Of a stretch of 64,000 nt of DNA, positions 53,372 through 63,011 are shown in pieces. The number at the start of each line of letters is the position of its first letter. The stretch's first letter is position 1. The DNA is from Actinobacteria bacterium IMCC26207 (GTDB taxonomy: Bacteria; Actinomycetota; Acidimicrobiia; Acidimicrobiales; Microtrichaceae), in NCBI GenBank assembly GCA_001025035.1, contig LCZK01000010.1, forward strand, positions 310,001-374,000, written 5' to 3'. Position numbers and translations under genes: made by a program. A model generated the notes under the pieces. The model made no database searches, was not told where the DNA came from, and worked only from the letters and a program-made list of their open reading frames with translations.

Positions 53372-55093
53372 ATGGCCAAGGATCACCTCTCAGTGGGTCT
53401 ATGGTCGAGCGGTGCTCTTCAGGATCAACCGACCTACCGACTCGCAATGAGAGCCTCGATTTCCGCGCTCTCTGAGCGAACTCGAGATGTTCTCTCTGTA
53501 GTCATCATCGCCTGTGCCCTTCTGTTACCAGTGTGGGGGTTGCTTCATTACCAGGGCCCTCCGATGGAGGAGGGTTTCATGTTGGCGTTCCCAGAGCAGA
53601 TCCTTCAGGGTCGGTTCCCACACCGCGACTTCCTGCATCTGTATGGGCCAGGTTCGCTCTGGCTCCTTGCAGGGATCTACAAGATCTTTGGAACCACCAT
53701 TACAGTCGAGCGCTCGGTGGGCCTTCTGCAACACGCAGGGGTTACCTTCGGGATGTTTGCACTACTCAAGCCATTTGGCAGGCGTATCGCAACTGCTGCG
53801 GCGTTAGTGTCGCTCGTCATTTTGATTGGCCCTCTTGGGTTGTCGGCAATGGCTTGGAATGGCGCCTTGGCCTGCGCTGTGTGTGCTCTGGCAGTTGGTG
53901 CTGCAGCGTGTCGGCCGAATATCAAGCATGCGAACTCTCTAGCTGTGCTGTCGGGAGTTCTAGCCGGAGCAGCATTGCTGTTTCGGCCGGACTTGGTCAT
54001 AGCTGTTGGCATTGGATCCGTAGCCATGATGTTCCGACTCGGCAAGCCCCAACGAATCCGTTTGATTCTTGGGGGAGTCGCAACTCTGGCCTTGTACATA
54101 CCCCACATATTGATCTCTGGAGTAGGTGCAGCATTCGAGGGAATGTTTCTTGACCCCGTATTCAAACTTCGAGCGGGCCGGTCGCTACCGGTACCACCCT
54201 CTTGGAATCAGGTAGACGGATTTTTGCAGCGAGCCGGAGCGCTGCGGCTTTCTGGCTGGCCGCTTCCAATGCCAGCACTCTCGCATCAAATCTTTTTGTG
54301 GTTCTTTCTGGTACCTGCGTCAATTCTGTTGGTGCTCTTCGGTGCATGGCGCCTGCGCAAGCGGGAACTCAGTTCGCAGCGGACCACTGCACTGTGGCCC
54401 GCAGCGCTGTTCTGCGCCGCACTGATTACCCAAGCAGTACAACGCCCCGATACGGCACATTTGTCTTGGGTGACCGGGATTTCGTTTGCCTTATGCATTC
54501 CAGCAGTTGCGGTGCTCATTCAGCAGGCCAGGCCAACCTGGGAGGTTGGCAGAAGCGCATGGTTGGCCACCCTGCCAATTGCTTTGATTTTGCTGGCCGT
54601 CATCCCGTTCTACCCACTGCGAACCTACGCGGATTTAGTCGGTCAGACCTTTGGCCGGAATCAGTTTGGCTACGAGATCAGCCGGAATGGCAGGGTCTTT
54701 TATTTTGGTAGCGCCGAGGGCGCTGAGGATGCACAAGCAGTCACAGACAGCCTCAGCGAACGCTCTAAGCCGGGGGAGTCGCTCATTGTGGGGCCTACAG
54801 ATCTCTCGCGGGCGAACTACAGCGATGCGTTCTTTTATTACTTATTTCCGGAGTTGCCGCCCGGTACTCGGTACATCGAGATGGATCCCGGCCTAGCAGA
54901 CGCACAGGACTCCGGTCTTGCGGCAGAGCTGCTCCGAAATGACTGGCTTATTCTGTCCGATGCTTGGTCTGGTTGGACTGAGCCCAATCAGAGTGCGGGT
55001 TCAGGCTCCCCTGCACCCAATCAGGTGGTGAAGGATCACTACTGCATGGTTACTGAAGCCAACATGTTTTCGCTGTATCAACGCTGCCGCTAG
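53372..55093 (+). CDS. Polytopic membrane protein, probable GT-C glycosyltransferase
   Basis: 573 residues. After a first helix (VVIIACALLLPVWGLLHY) comes PPMEEGFMLAFPEQILQGRFPHRDFLHLYGPGSLWLL (split here as PPMEEGFMLAFPEQ and HLYGPGSLWLL), the acidic-loop and Y-G-P-G pattern of GT-C enzymes. About ten more helices are followed by a C-terminal domain from residue ~440 (NGRVFYFGSAEGAEDAQAV). The ATG at 53372 has GAGAGA five bases upstream; an ATG at 53447 is a shorter alternative. The TTG-to-GTG start region overlaps the divergent GT2 upstream frame. Donor and acceptor are unknown. Confidence 0.83.
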   Translation: MAKDHLSVGLWSSGALQDQPTYRLAMRASISALSERTRDVLSVVIIACALLLPVWGLLHYQGPPMEEGFMLAFPEQILQGRFPHRDFLHLYGPGSLWLLAGIYKIFGTTITVERSVGLLQHAGVTFGMFALLKPFGRRIATAAALVSLVILIGPLGLSAMAWNGALACAVCALAVGAAACRPNIKHANSLAVLSGVLAGAALLFRPDLVIAVGIGSVAMMFRLGKPQRIRLILGGVATLALYIPHILISGVGAAFEGMFLDPVFKLRAGRSLPVPPSWNQVDGFLQRAGALRLSGWPLPMPALSHQIFLWFFLVPASILLVLFGAWRLRKRELSSQRTTALWPAALFCAALITQAVQRPDTAHLSWVTGISFALCIPAVAVLIQQARPTWEVGRSAWLATLPIALILLAVIPFYPLRTYADLVGQTFGRNQFGYEISRNGRVFYFGSAEGAEDAQAVTDSLSERSKPGESLIVGPTDLSRANYSDAFFYYLFPELPPGTRYIEMDPGLADAQDSGLAAELLRNDWLILSDAWSGWTEPNQSAGSGSPAPNQVVKDHYCMVTEANMFSLYQRCR

Positions 55094-55117
55094 CTAGGAA
55101 ATCGGGCGAAGCCGACC

Positions 55118-55137
55118 AAAGCAAAGCAAGGCAAAGC
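55118..55137. repeat. Pentanucleotide repeat, four copies
   Basis: AAAGC AAAGC AAGGC AAAGC in the 68-base gap upstream of the Ppm1-like gene. Confidence 0.85.
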
Positions 55138-55161
55138 ATCGCCTGACGGTACAGTCTCTAC

Positions 55162-55959
55162 GTGCAAAGAACCCTTGTGATCCCCACATATCAGGAAGCC
55201 GAGAACATCCGGCCCCTGCTCGAGAGAATTCGGGATCTTTGCCCAGACCTGCATGTGATTGTCTGCGATGACAACAGCCCAGATGGAACGGGCCGTATTG
55301 CAGATGCGGCGGCAGCCGAGTTGGGAGGTATCGAGGTGCTTCACCGTCCCGGCAAGGCAGGTTTGGGCGCTGCCTACCGCCACGGATTCCGCCATGCGTT
55401 GGATGCTCACTATGAGGTGATTATCCAGATGGATGCAGATTTTTCACATGATCCGAGTGTGCTGCCAGGGCTGATCACAGCTGTGGATAACGGAGCCGAT
55501 GTGGCTATAGGTTCGCGCTACGTGCCGGGCGGCTCGGTTCCGAACTGGAAATGGCTTCGGCGGCAGCTCTCGCAGTGGGGCAATTCCTATGCCAGGGCCA
55601 TGCTCAGACTGGAAATGGCTGATGCGACAACTGCATTTCGTGCCTACCGGGCAACTGCACTTGAGCGAATTGATATCGATGGAACAACAGCGAATGGCTA
55701 CTTGTTTCAGATTGAGACCGCGTATCGGCTTTCTGCTGCCGACTTGGTGATTACTGAGCTTCCGATTGTGTTTGTGGATCGTGTTGCGGGGGCTTCAAAG
55801 ATGGCTGTGCTTCGAACCATGGTAGAGACGGAACTCAGGGTTACTTGGTGGGGATTAGCACTTCGAGCGCCCCGAGTCTCGGAACGGCTGCGTCAGACTG
55901 CACCCGGGAAATACTTGATGTCCAAAATTCAACCTAGTGGCCCACCTACTGTTGAGTAG
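55162..55959 (+). CDS. Polyprenol monophosphomannose synthase (Ppm1/DPM1-like)
   Basis: 265-residue GT2 enzyme, expected to make polyprenyl-phospho-mannose from GDP-mannose. It opens RTLVIPTYQEAENIRPLL, with VCDDNSPDGTGRIAD, the metal site D91-A-D93 in IIQMDADFSHDP, and the C-terminal GSRYVPGGSVPNWKW and DATTAFRAYR motifs. Residues around 210-220 (VDRVAGASKMA) match the DPM1 acceptor loop. Unlike mycobacterial Ppm1 there is no fused acyltransferase domain. It starts at a GTG; 3 bases separate it from the acyltransferase-SGNH gene. Its product would feed the nearby GT-C enzymes. Confidence 0.93.
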   Translation: MQRTLVIPTYQEAENIRPLLERIRDLCPDLHVIVCDDNSPDGTGRIADAAAAELGGIEVLHRPGKAGLGAAYRHGFRHALDAHYEVIIQMDADFSHDPSVLPGLITAVDNGADVAIGSRYVPGGSVPNWKWLRRQLSQWGNSYARAMLRLEMADATTAFRAYRATALERIDIDGTTANGYLFQIETAYRLSAADLVITELPIVFVDRVAGASKMAVLRTMVETELRVTWWGLALRAPRVSERLRQTAPGKYLMSKIQPSGPPTVE

Positions 55960-55962
55960 ATC

Positions 55963-58827
55963 ATGGGTACGGCCGACGTAGCTGCCCCTAGCGGGTCCTC
56001 TCCAACAAGTGCTGAGAACACTTCAACTCAGCTGAGCGGCATCCGCCTGCAAGGAATTCCAGTAGCCCCACTTGGCCAGGTTTCAGCGCTAGATGGCATG
56101 CGTGCGCTCGCAGTTCTTGCCGTGCTGTTCTACCACGCAAGATTCAGGTGGCTTCCAGGTGGATTCCTTGGTGTGTCTGCATTCTTTACCCTGTCAGGTT
56201 TCCTGATCACTTCTTTGCTGCTTCGGGAGTGGGTCTCTGCTGGAAAGCTTGATTACCGCAGGTTCTGGTCTCGTCGCGGTCGCCGACTTCTCCCCGCAGC
56301 TTGGGTCACGATCGCCCTCGTCATTGCAATGGGGGCTGCAGGAGTGTGGGACACGGAGCAGCTTCGTGATCTGCGATCTGATGTGCCTTACTCGCTGCTG
56401 TCATTGTTGAACTGGCATTTCATCCGGGCTGACCGTTCCTATGGCGCGCAGTTTGCTGCGCCTAGCCCACTGGAGCACTTTTGGAGTCTTGCAGTAGAGC
56501 AGCAGTTTTATGTGATCCTCCCCCTCATTGTCATGGGAGTCCTGTTGTTGAAGGGGAGAGGTACCCAACGCAAGCGCCTACGACTGCTCGCCATGGTGTT
56601 GTCAGGGCTTATTGTCCTGTCGGCCACAGCAAACGGATTGCTTGCACAGGGTGCAATTGACCGGTCCTATTTCGGTACTGAGACCCGTGCGGCAGAAATT
56701 CTGATGGGCGCACTCCTAGCTTGTTTCACACTGCGTCGGACTCAGGTGTATTCCGTTGTGCTGCAACGAGTCTTGGTGCTCTTCGGCATCCTTGCAGCGT
56801 GTATCACGGTATGGCTGTGGCACGTCGCTCGCCTGCGAAGCGACTGGTTGTATCCCTGGGGATTCCTCCTGACGGCTGTCTGTACCTCAGTAATCATCTC
56901 TGCTGGCCTGCAGAAGAGCATTTTTAGCCGGGCGCTGTCGTTGGCTCCGCTGCTGTGGCTGGGCCGTATCAGCTACGGGGTGTATCTGCTGCACTGGCCA
57001 ATTTTCTTATGGTTGACGCCGGCCCGAACCGGACTCTCACAATGGCCACTCTTTGGGCTGCGTCTCGCCGTGACGTTGCCCTGCGCAGCAATCATGTTTC
57101 GCATGCTCGAGAACCCGGTGCGACTAGGCCTCCGACTCAAAGGCCGTGCCGTGTTGGTAGCAGGTGCTGCAGCGGCAGTGGTAGTACTCGTGGGCAGTTT
57201 CCTGACCACGAGTAATCTTGACAAGCCATCCTCGCTGCGTTTGGCCTCGGCGCTCTCTCCGGCTGTGTCAACCACCTTGCCTCCTCCCGCACCACTGCGC
57301 ACGCTGTCGATTGGTGATGAATTCATTCAATCCGTCACTGCAACCGCTGGAGAATCTGGCGGTCTACAAAATTCGGCGCACGGCGTAGCTCACTGCGGCT
57401 TGGCCCTTGGCGGCTGGGTTTCTCTTTCGGACGGGCGAGTCGAGCGGGACGCCGAGCGTTGCGCCGGAGTGCGGCAGGGGTGGATTTCATCGGTTCAGGC
57501 GGAGAAGCCCGAGTACGTGCTCGTTGTGGGTTCCATACGCGATGTCTCGCCTCGCAGGCTTGCAATCGAATCCCCATGGCAGCTTTCGGACTCCCCCCAA
57601 ATTGATGACCTCATCCGCACTGACATTGCTGACCTTGTGGATCAACTCTCTGCAACGGGGACCAAGGTCGTATTGCTCAGTGTGCCGCACATGCGAAATA
57701 CGGCTGCGCCGGCAGTCATTCCGGACCCCGCGCCTGAGCCTGACCCAGATAGGGAGGTTCTTCGCATTGCCAAGGGTCTTGCTGCGCTGCAGGGTGCACC
57801 GGGGCCTGGGTTTGCCGAGAATGAGGACTTCCGCATCGATCGTTACAACGCGCTGCTAGCAGAGGTGGCGCAAACTCGTGGACTGCAGTTCTTAGACCTA
57901 GCAACTGCGATGCAGCGATGGCCCAAGGGTGAGTTCGATAGTTCGCTGCGACCCGACGGGGTCGGTGTGAGCGCGAGCGGTGCTGCCCTGCTGCGGGAAT
58001 GGATCGAAGAACAACTCCGTGGCGCAGTGAACGTCCCCAGTGCTGCTGCGGAGTTGGCTACCCTGCCACAATCCGGTGGGGTATTGGACTTGCAACGCCC
58101 ACTTCCTGAGGCACCGGTGGTTACGCCCCGAAGGCAGCTTTCCCCTCAGGTCAGACCCAGCGTGTTGGTGGTAGGTGATTCGGTTGCTCACGGCTACGGG
58201 TTTGGCCTAGAGAAGTGGGCAGAATCCACGAAACAGATCAGCGTGTTCAATGCGGCTCAGTTTGGCTGTCCGATTGCACGAGGAGGAGGGTTTCGCTTTC
58301 AACAGGACCTTGATTCTTTTCGAGATGACTGTGACTGGAGTCGGCAGATTCCTGGCTGGCTCAATGGGTTTCAACCGGACATAGTGCTTCTTTCTTCAAG
58401 CATCTGGGAAGTTGTAGACCGACGCTTTCCCGGAGACAGTCGGTTCCGCCATATTGGCGACCCCGCGGTAGATCGCTACATATTGTCGGAGTTTCTGTCA
58501 GCCATTGACCTGCTCGCAAGCACGGGCGCCAGAGTTCAGGTTCTGACACAGGCTCATATCAACGCGGGACTCGATCAAGGCTTTAGCAACCTTCCCGAGT
58601 CTGACCCCGCTCGAATAGACCGCCTGAATCAGATCCTTGCCGAGGCAGTCTCGCTGCGTCCCGGTGTTGCTACCCTCGTTGATCTTGGAAGCTGGATGGC
58701 CGACCAGCCTGGTGGGGACCTGAACACCGAAGCTCGTCCAGACGGACTGCACTACACCGACGAATACTCACCACAGATAGCAAATTGGCTGGCTCCGGAG
58801 GTGCTTCGTGCGGGCAACCAGCTGTGA
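55963..58827 (+). CDS. Acyltransferase 3 fused to two SGNH domains, first one degenerate
   Basis: 954 residues. The acyltransferase-3 membrane domain (about 40-415) has ALDGMRALAVLAVLFYHARF with the conserved His, GGFLGVSAFFTLSGFLITSL and RRGRRLLPAAWV. An extracytoplasmic part then holds two SGNH-like modules. The first (about 445-680) has G451-D452-E453 where Gly-Asp-Ser is expected and D665-G-V-G668 in place of Asp-x-x-His, so it lacks nucleophile and base. The second (from 732) has S740 in VVGDSVAHGYG and D927-x-x-H930 in RPDGLHYT and looks active. It probably moves acyl groups across the membrane and onto an envelope glycan. Confidence 0.92.
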   Translation: MGTADVAAPSGSSPTSAENTSTQLSGIRLQGIPVAPLGQVSALDGMRALAVLAVLFYHARFRWLPGGFLGVSAFFTLSGFLITSLLLREWVSAGKLDYRRFWSRRGRRLLPAAWVTIALVIAMGAAGVWDTEQLRDLRSDVPYSLLSLLNWHFIRADRSYGAQFAAPSPLEHFWSLAVEQQFYVILPLIVMGVLLLKGRGTQRKRLRLLAMVLSGLIVLSATANGLLAQGAIDRSYFGTETRAAEILMGALLACFTLRRTQVYSVVLQRVLVLFGILAACITVWLWHVARLRSDWLYPWGFLLTAVCTSVIISAGLQKSIFSRALSLAPLLWLGRISYGVYLLHWPIFLWLTPARTGLSQWPLFGLRLAVTLPCAAIMFRMLENPVRLGLRLKGRAVLVAGAAAAVVVLVGSFLTTSNLDKPSSLRLASALSPAVSTTLPPPAPLRTLSIGDEFIQSVTATAGESGGLQNSAHGVAHCGLALGGWVSLSDGRVERDAERCAGVRQGWISSVQAEKPEYVLVVGSIRDVSPRRLAIESPWQLSDSPQIDDLIRTDIADLVDQLSATGTKVVLLSVPHMRNTAAPAVIPDPAPEPDPDREVLRIAKGLAALQGAPGPGFAENEDFRIDRYNALLAEVAQTRGLQFLDLATAMQRWPKGEFDSSLRPDGVGVSASGAALLREWIEEQLRGAVNVPSAAAELATLPQSGGVLDLQRPLPEAPVVTPRRQLSPQVRPSVLVVGDSVAHGYGFGLEKWAESTKQISVFNAAQFGCPIARGGGFRFQQDLDSFRDDCDWSRQIPGWLNGFQPDIVLLSSSIWEVVDRRFPGDSRFRHIGDPAVDRYILSEFLSAIDLLASTGARVQVLTQAHINAGLDQGFSNLPESDPARIDRLNQILAEAVSLRPGVATLVDLGSWMADQPGGDLNTEARPDGLHYTDEYSPQIANWLAPEVLRAGNQL

Positions 58828-58831
58828 TCTG

Positions 58832-60379
58832 CTAGCCCAAGCGTGAGCTAGCCCGAGCAGCGTCACGAGCAATGACGGGTGCATCTCGACCTGTGCTGGT
58901 AGAGCCGTTTTGGCCCTCTGACTGCTCGTGGTAATCCTCGTCCACATTCACAGTCCAAATATCGTGATCGCCAGTACCCAATATGTTCTGAGCGGATAGC
59001 AATGCAGTCAGCATGGAGTGATCCTGGTTGTTGTACTTGTGCATTCCGTTGCGTCCGACCGGGTGCACGTTCGGTGTATGTTCGACAATCCAATCGTTGA
59101 GCACAGCAACGTTATCGGCGTAGAACTCGTCATAGACCGGATAGGCCTTTGGCTGACGAACTACATAGCCAGCCTCGACAATTGAGGGGTCACCAAGACC
59201 CAGGGCAGCAAGTTCCCGTGTACCACGAGCGATGAGTTCCTCATCCGTGGCATTCCAGAGTTCGTCGCCCTCAAAGACGAAGTACTCCAACCCCAAGCAG
59301 GTTTTGCCATCTTTCACTAGGTACGGCGACCAAGAACCGAAGTTCTGAATACGTCCAACCATCACATCAGGGGAGTGAATGTAGATCCAGTTGTCCGGGA
59401 AGCCAGCGGTCTCTGGCACGACGAGAGCAACCGTCAGAAAGTCTCGGAAGTGAAGATCCTTAGCAGCGCTCAGCACCTCTTCGGGCGGCTGGGGACTCAT
59501 AGCCCGGAGCAACAACGGAAACGGCATAGAGGAGACAACATGATCGACTGGGTACTCCGTTAAGTCCCCACCCTTGGTTCGAGCCCAGACTGAAGTTGCT
59601 GCCCCGTCTGCGTGATCGACCCTCTCAACCCGAGTCTCCATCTGAACTGTTGATCCAGAGGCCTGAACCAGTTCAGTGCAGCGCTCCCACATCATTCCGG
59701 GGCCATATTTGGGGTACTGGAACTCCTCGATCAGGCTCGTGACTTGCGCGGAACCTTTGCGGCGGCCAGCAAACTTGGCTCGAATCGGCTCCCAGACTGC
59801 TGCAAAAAGCGACATGCCCTTGATTCGCTGAGCACCCCAGTCTGCGGAGAGTTCTGATGCTGGAACACCCCAAACTTTCTCGTTATAGGTCTTAAAGAAG
59901 TGATCAAACAACCGGCGACCATAATTTGCGACGATGTAATCCTCGAGGGTCTTTTGCTCTTTGGGCGGACGAATCCGAACCCAGAGCGCTGATGCGATAC
60001 ATCGCACGGCCTCGATGGGACCTAGGTTTACTAGTGCGTTCACCGGTTTAATGGGGTAGTCGTAGTACTTGCCGCCGTAGTAGATCCGACTCATGCGCGG
60101 ACGCAGCAAAAAGTCCTCATCTGGCAGGATCTCGTGCCAGAGGGCTTCGACTTCGGGCACCTTGGTAAAGAAGCGGTGGCCACCGATGTCAAAGCGGTAC
60201 CCGTCCCGTTCAACTGAACGCGAGATTCCCCCGACGATGTCGTCAGCTTCAAGAATGGTGCTGTGAACTCCACCCTTTTCGAGTTCAAATGCTGCTGTCA
60301 GGCCTGCCGGACCAGCCCCAATTACTAGGACGTTTAAGTTGGCGGCTGTGGGTGAGTTCTCTGGAGTGGGTTCTGTCAT
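58832..60379 (-). CDS. FAD-dependent oxidoreductase of the UDP-galactopyranose-mutase-like/amine-oxidase group
   Basis: 515 residues from the ATG at 60379. The N-terminal Rossmann fold has VLVIGAGPAGLTAAFELEKGG and the GG-motif VGGISRSVERDGYRFDIGGHRFF. Later GYGRRLFDHFFKTYNEKVWG-like and GPGMMWERC segments match the family found in exopolysaccharide clusters, intermediate between UDP-galactopyranose mutase and protoporphyrinogen oxidase-like enzymes. Function may be sugar-nucleotide ring contraction or another redox-neutral reaction; it is not proven here. A frame open to 60457 lies in the upstream gap. It converges with the acyltransferase gene, four bases apart. Confidence 0.88.
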   Translation of the reverse strand: MTEPTPENSPTAANLNVLVIGAGPAGLTAAFELEKGGVHSTILEADDIVGGISRSVERDGYRFDIGGHRFFTKVPEVEALWHEILPDEDFLLRPRMSRIYYGGKYYDYPIKPVNALVNLGPIEAVRCIASALWVRIRPPKEQKTLEDYIVANYGRRLFDHFFKTYNEKVWGVPASELSADWGAQRIKGMSLFAAVWEPIRAKFAGRRKGSAQVTSLIEEFQYPKYGPGMMWERCTELVQASGSTVQMETRVERVDHADGAATSVWARTKGGDLTEYPVDHVVSSMPFPLLLRAMSPQPPEEVLSAAKDLHFRDFLTVALVVPETAGFPDNWIYIHSPDVMVGRIQNFGSWSPYLVKDGKTCLGLEYFVFEGDELWNATDEELIARGTRELAALGLGDPSIVEAGYVVRQPKAYPVYDEFYADNVAVLNDWIVEHTPNVHPVGRNGMHKYNNQDHSMLTALLSAQNILGTGDHDIWTVNVDEDYHEQSEGQNGSTSTGRDAPVIARDAARASSRLG

Positions 60380-60518
60380 AAGTAGGTGGCCGACTGCTCG
60401 GAGCGGCCCGCACTGGAGATTACCGCGTGGGGGTCCTTGGCTGGTATTCACATGCATGAGATTTAGCCGCGTCGAGCGGTCCCCCTTCAGGACTACAAGC
60501 CTCGGCTGAATGGCTCCG

Positions 60519-60779
60519 TCATGCGGGCTTCAAGTGACGAACCTCTGCGGCGACGGCCTCAATGCGCCGAATCCACAGAATGCCATCCGTGCGAAAGCTT
60601 GCAACGCGAACCGACCAGCAGTCCACCGTCTGCCGACCAGCGTTGCTGCAAAAGAAGGTGGTCATTGACTGTTCTTGCTGGTAGGCATCTGCGCCCTCAA
60701 CCCGTTGAACTGTCCCATCCGCAAGGTGAAGTTCAAACTGGGTTCCTTGGGAGCTGTTGGATGCAATAGCGGAGTTCAT
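60519..60779 (-). CDS. Small conserved-looking protein, unknown function
   Basis: 86 residues with a compact beta-rich pattern (FELHLADGTVQRVEGADAYQ, TTFFCSNAGRQTVDCWSVRVASFRTDGILWIRRIE split) and two Cys. I do not recognise the family. The ribosome site is weak. It lies 139 bases upstream of the UDP-galactopyranose-mutase-like gene on the same strand and divergent from the zinc-ribbon gene. The alternative frame on the other strand has no convincing composition. Confidence 0.5.
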   Translation of the reverse strand: MNSAIASNSSQGTQFELHLADGTVQRVEGADAYQQEQSMTTFFCSNAGRQTVDCWSVRVASFRTDGILWIRRIEAVAAEVRHLKPA

Positions 60780-60908
60780 GAGTAGATTTTAGAATGTTGC
60801 CCCTGTGGATCGCTAGAGGCCTAACCATGTGAATTCAGCAGTATTTTCGGGGGAAATCCAGTTGAGATCAGGGGGATGAGCTGGGGATGGGAGTGAGGGT
60901 TTCCACAG

Positions 60909-61253
60909 ATGGCCAATCAAAGGAGCTCGACATCACCGGCAGTAGCGCCCGAGGTGCGTACTTCGTGGCAAGCTCACAGGGTGACCGAGAATGAAGCAGC
61001 CACACCTGACGCCCATGGTGAAACCCTCAACTCGCAGTCTGCCGAGGACTCAGTTGATGTCGGTGACGGACAGCAACTTGAGTTCACTTGTCCTCGATGC
61101 CGCCTAGATGTCACCGAGGAGTTCTATGGGCCTTGTACTTCATGCCGAACGACTCTGCGTGTGCAGGTTGGTGGAGAAGCTCGTGAGGTCGAGTCAGAGG
61201 CCTACGAACCAAAGATGAATGTCACTCCAAATGCTGTAGCAACCAAGGAATAA
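60909..61253 (+). CDS. Small protein with a C-terminal zinc ribbon
   Basis: 114 residues. A polar N-terminus of about 55 residues precedes FTCPRCRLDVTEEFYGPC-TSCRTTLRV, two CxxC pairs of a zinc ribbon. No function is assigned. The start is unclear: ATG 60909 has no ribosome site, and a GTG at 60981 giving VTENEAATPD is a good alternative. It is followed by the convergent acyl-CoA synthetase gene, 47 bases away. Confidence 0.6.
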   Translation: MANQRSSTSPAVAPEVRTSWQAHRVTENEAATPDAHGETLNSQSAEDSVDVGDGQQLEFTCPRCRLDVTEEFYGPCTSCRTTLRVQVGGEAREVESEAYEPKMNVTPNAVATKE

Positions 61254-61300
61254 TTCCCCCACTCAATCCGTGTTTCCGGGCGGGGTACTACGCGATTCGA

Positions 61301-62971
61301 CTAACCGAGCCGGGCTTGCTCGGCAGCCCACCGGTAATCGGCCTTGCCCGAGGGGGAGCGGAGAATCCGATCGCGCCGCAAAATCGCCCGTGGCAGTTTG
61401 TAGCGGGCGATGTGCTCAGCCGCTACTGCACGAATCTGTTCATCGCTCGCACTTGCGCCGCTCCGCAGCTGAATAATCGCAACGACTTCTTGACCAAAGC
61501 GCTCCGAAGGCCGTCCGCATACCACTGCATCGAAGACAGCTGGATGTGCCTTGACAGCAGTCTCGACTTCCTCGGCAAAGACCTTCTCGCCACCAGTCGT
61601 GATGCATGCTGAGTCCCTACCGAGTAGTTCGAGCGTCCCATCTGCAGATAGACGTGCTCGATCACCAGGAATTGCGTAGCGGGTTCCCTCAATCCTAGGA
61701 AATGTTGCCTCGGTCTTTGTCTGGTCGCCGAGGTAGCCGAGTGGCACGCGTCCAGATTGGGCAAGCCAGCCTGACTCATCCTCGCCAGGTGTCAGCAGCC
61801 GACTGAGGTCCTCGCTCAGAACCACAGAGGTATCAGCTGGGGTGAACCGCGTGGTGCCGCTACTCGACGAAGAGCGACGCGCAACGCCTTGCCTTCCAGA
61901 TTCAGTGGATCCTAAGACATCGAAAATCTGGATCTCGGGTAAGAACTCTAGGAGCTGATTCTGGATAGCCGGCGAAAGAACCGCACCACCGGACAACACA
62001 TGCCGAAGCGAACTCAGTTCTCTTGAGCGGCCGGATTCTCGATCTCTGCCAAGCTGATCCACTAGCGGCCTAGCCATGGGGTCTCCAACTAGGAGCAACG
62101 AGGTGGCAGCAGTTTGCTCGACAGTCAGGAGCACATCCTCAGGGTCGAAATGGTCAACCACGCTTTGGATGATGACAGTTCCGCCAGCCACCCATGCAGA
62201 CAGGGCATTCCAATGCGCTGCGCCATGCATGAGTGGGGGAGCCGGAAGTGCTCGAACTCGACCGGTTGCTTCGGAAACAACCTGCTCAAGACTCAAAAAC
62301 TCATGGCCGGTACGGCTGCGAACTCCAAGGGCAGCAACTAAGAAATCTGCCTGCCTCCACATGGCACCCTTGGGCATTCCTGTAGTACCACCCGTGTAAC
62401 ACAGGTACATGTCATCCCCAGACCAGCCTTCAGTCAGAAAACTCGGCAAGGTGGGACTTGCATCTGCAATCGCAGACTCGTAATCAACTGCCCCTTCCAG
62501 CAGTCCGCAGTCCGAGCCGTCGGCAACCTGCAAGATGAGTTTCGGCTGGTTCTTCAGGGTTGGTAGAACAGCTTTGAGCACGGGTGTAAACCGTTCGTGA
62601 ACGATTATTCCTTCTGCTGAAGAGTCCGTGAGCAAATAGCGCAGTTCCTCGGCCACATAGCGGTAGTTCACGTTGAAGGGGACTGTTCCTGCCTTCCAGC
62701 AGCCCAGCATGGACTCAAGGTATTCGTTGCCATTGAGCATGTAGAGAGCCAGATGGGACTGCGAGGATTCCCAGTTTTTCAGGTGCTGTGGACGAACCCG
62801 CTCAGCGGCCCCTTGGGGCCCAATTCCGGCTTGGTGAATAACCTGAGCCAACCTTCGGGTCCTGTCGTGAACCTGGGCCCAGCTCAAGACTCGGTCACGA
62901 AAGATCACACAATCAGCATCTGGCTGCCTGGCTGCGATTGCCTCGCAGATGCTGGCCACATTGAGTTCCAT
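61301..62971 (-). CDS. Acyl-CoA synthetase (AMP-forming)
   Basis: 556-residue adenylate-forming enzyme that activates a carboxylic acid to its CoA thioester. The P-loop YTGGTTGMPKGAMW spans 192-205, the A5 region is DVLGSTESGRQ, the hinge GDRARLSADGTLELLGR, the A8 segment ITTGGEKVFAEEVE, and the catalytic Lys is K543 in SPSGKADYRW. Substrate class (fatty, bile or aromatic acid) cannot be told. It follows the oligopeptide ABC ATPase gene by 40 bases on the same strand, so they may be co-transcribed. Confidence 0.94.
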   Translation of the reverse strand: MELNVASICEAIAARQPDADCVIFRDRVLSWAQVHDRTRRLAQVIHQAGIGPQGAAERVRPQHLKNWESSQSHLALYMLNGNEYLESMLGCWKAGTVPFNVNYRYVAEELRYLLTDSSAEGIIVHERFTPVLKAVLPTLKNQPKLILQVADGSDCGLLEGAVDYESAIADASPTLPSFLTEGWSGDDMYLCYTGGTTGMPKGAMWRQADFLVAALGVRSRTGHEFLSLEQVVSEATGRVRALPAPPLMHGAAHWNALSAWVAGGTVIIQSVVDHFDPEDVLLTVEQTAATSLLLVGDPMARPLVDQLGRDRESGRSRELSSLRHVLSGGAVLSPAIQNQLLEFLPEIQIFDVLGSTESGRQGVARRSSSSSGTTRFTPADTSVVLSEDLSRLLTPGEDESGWLAQSGRVPLGYLGDQTKTEATFPRIEGTRYAIPGDRARLSADGTLELLGRDSACITTGGEKVFAEEVETAVKAHPAVFDAVVCGRPSERFGQEVVAIIQLRSGASASDEQIRAVAAEHIARYKLPRAILRRDRILRSPSGKADYRWAAEQARLG

Positions 62972-63011
62972 GGTCAGCTAGTACCCCAAGTACTCCGGTG
63001 GTGATGCAGCC

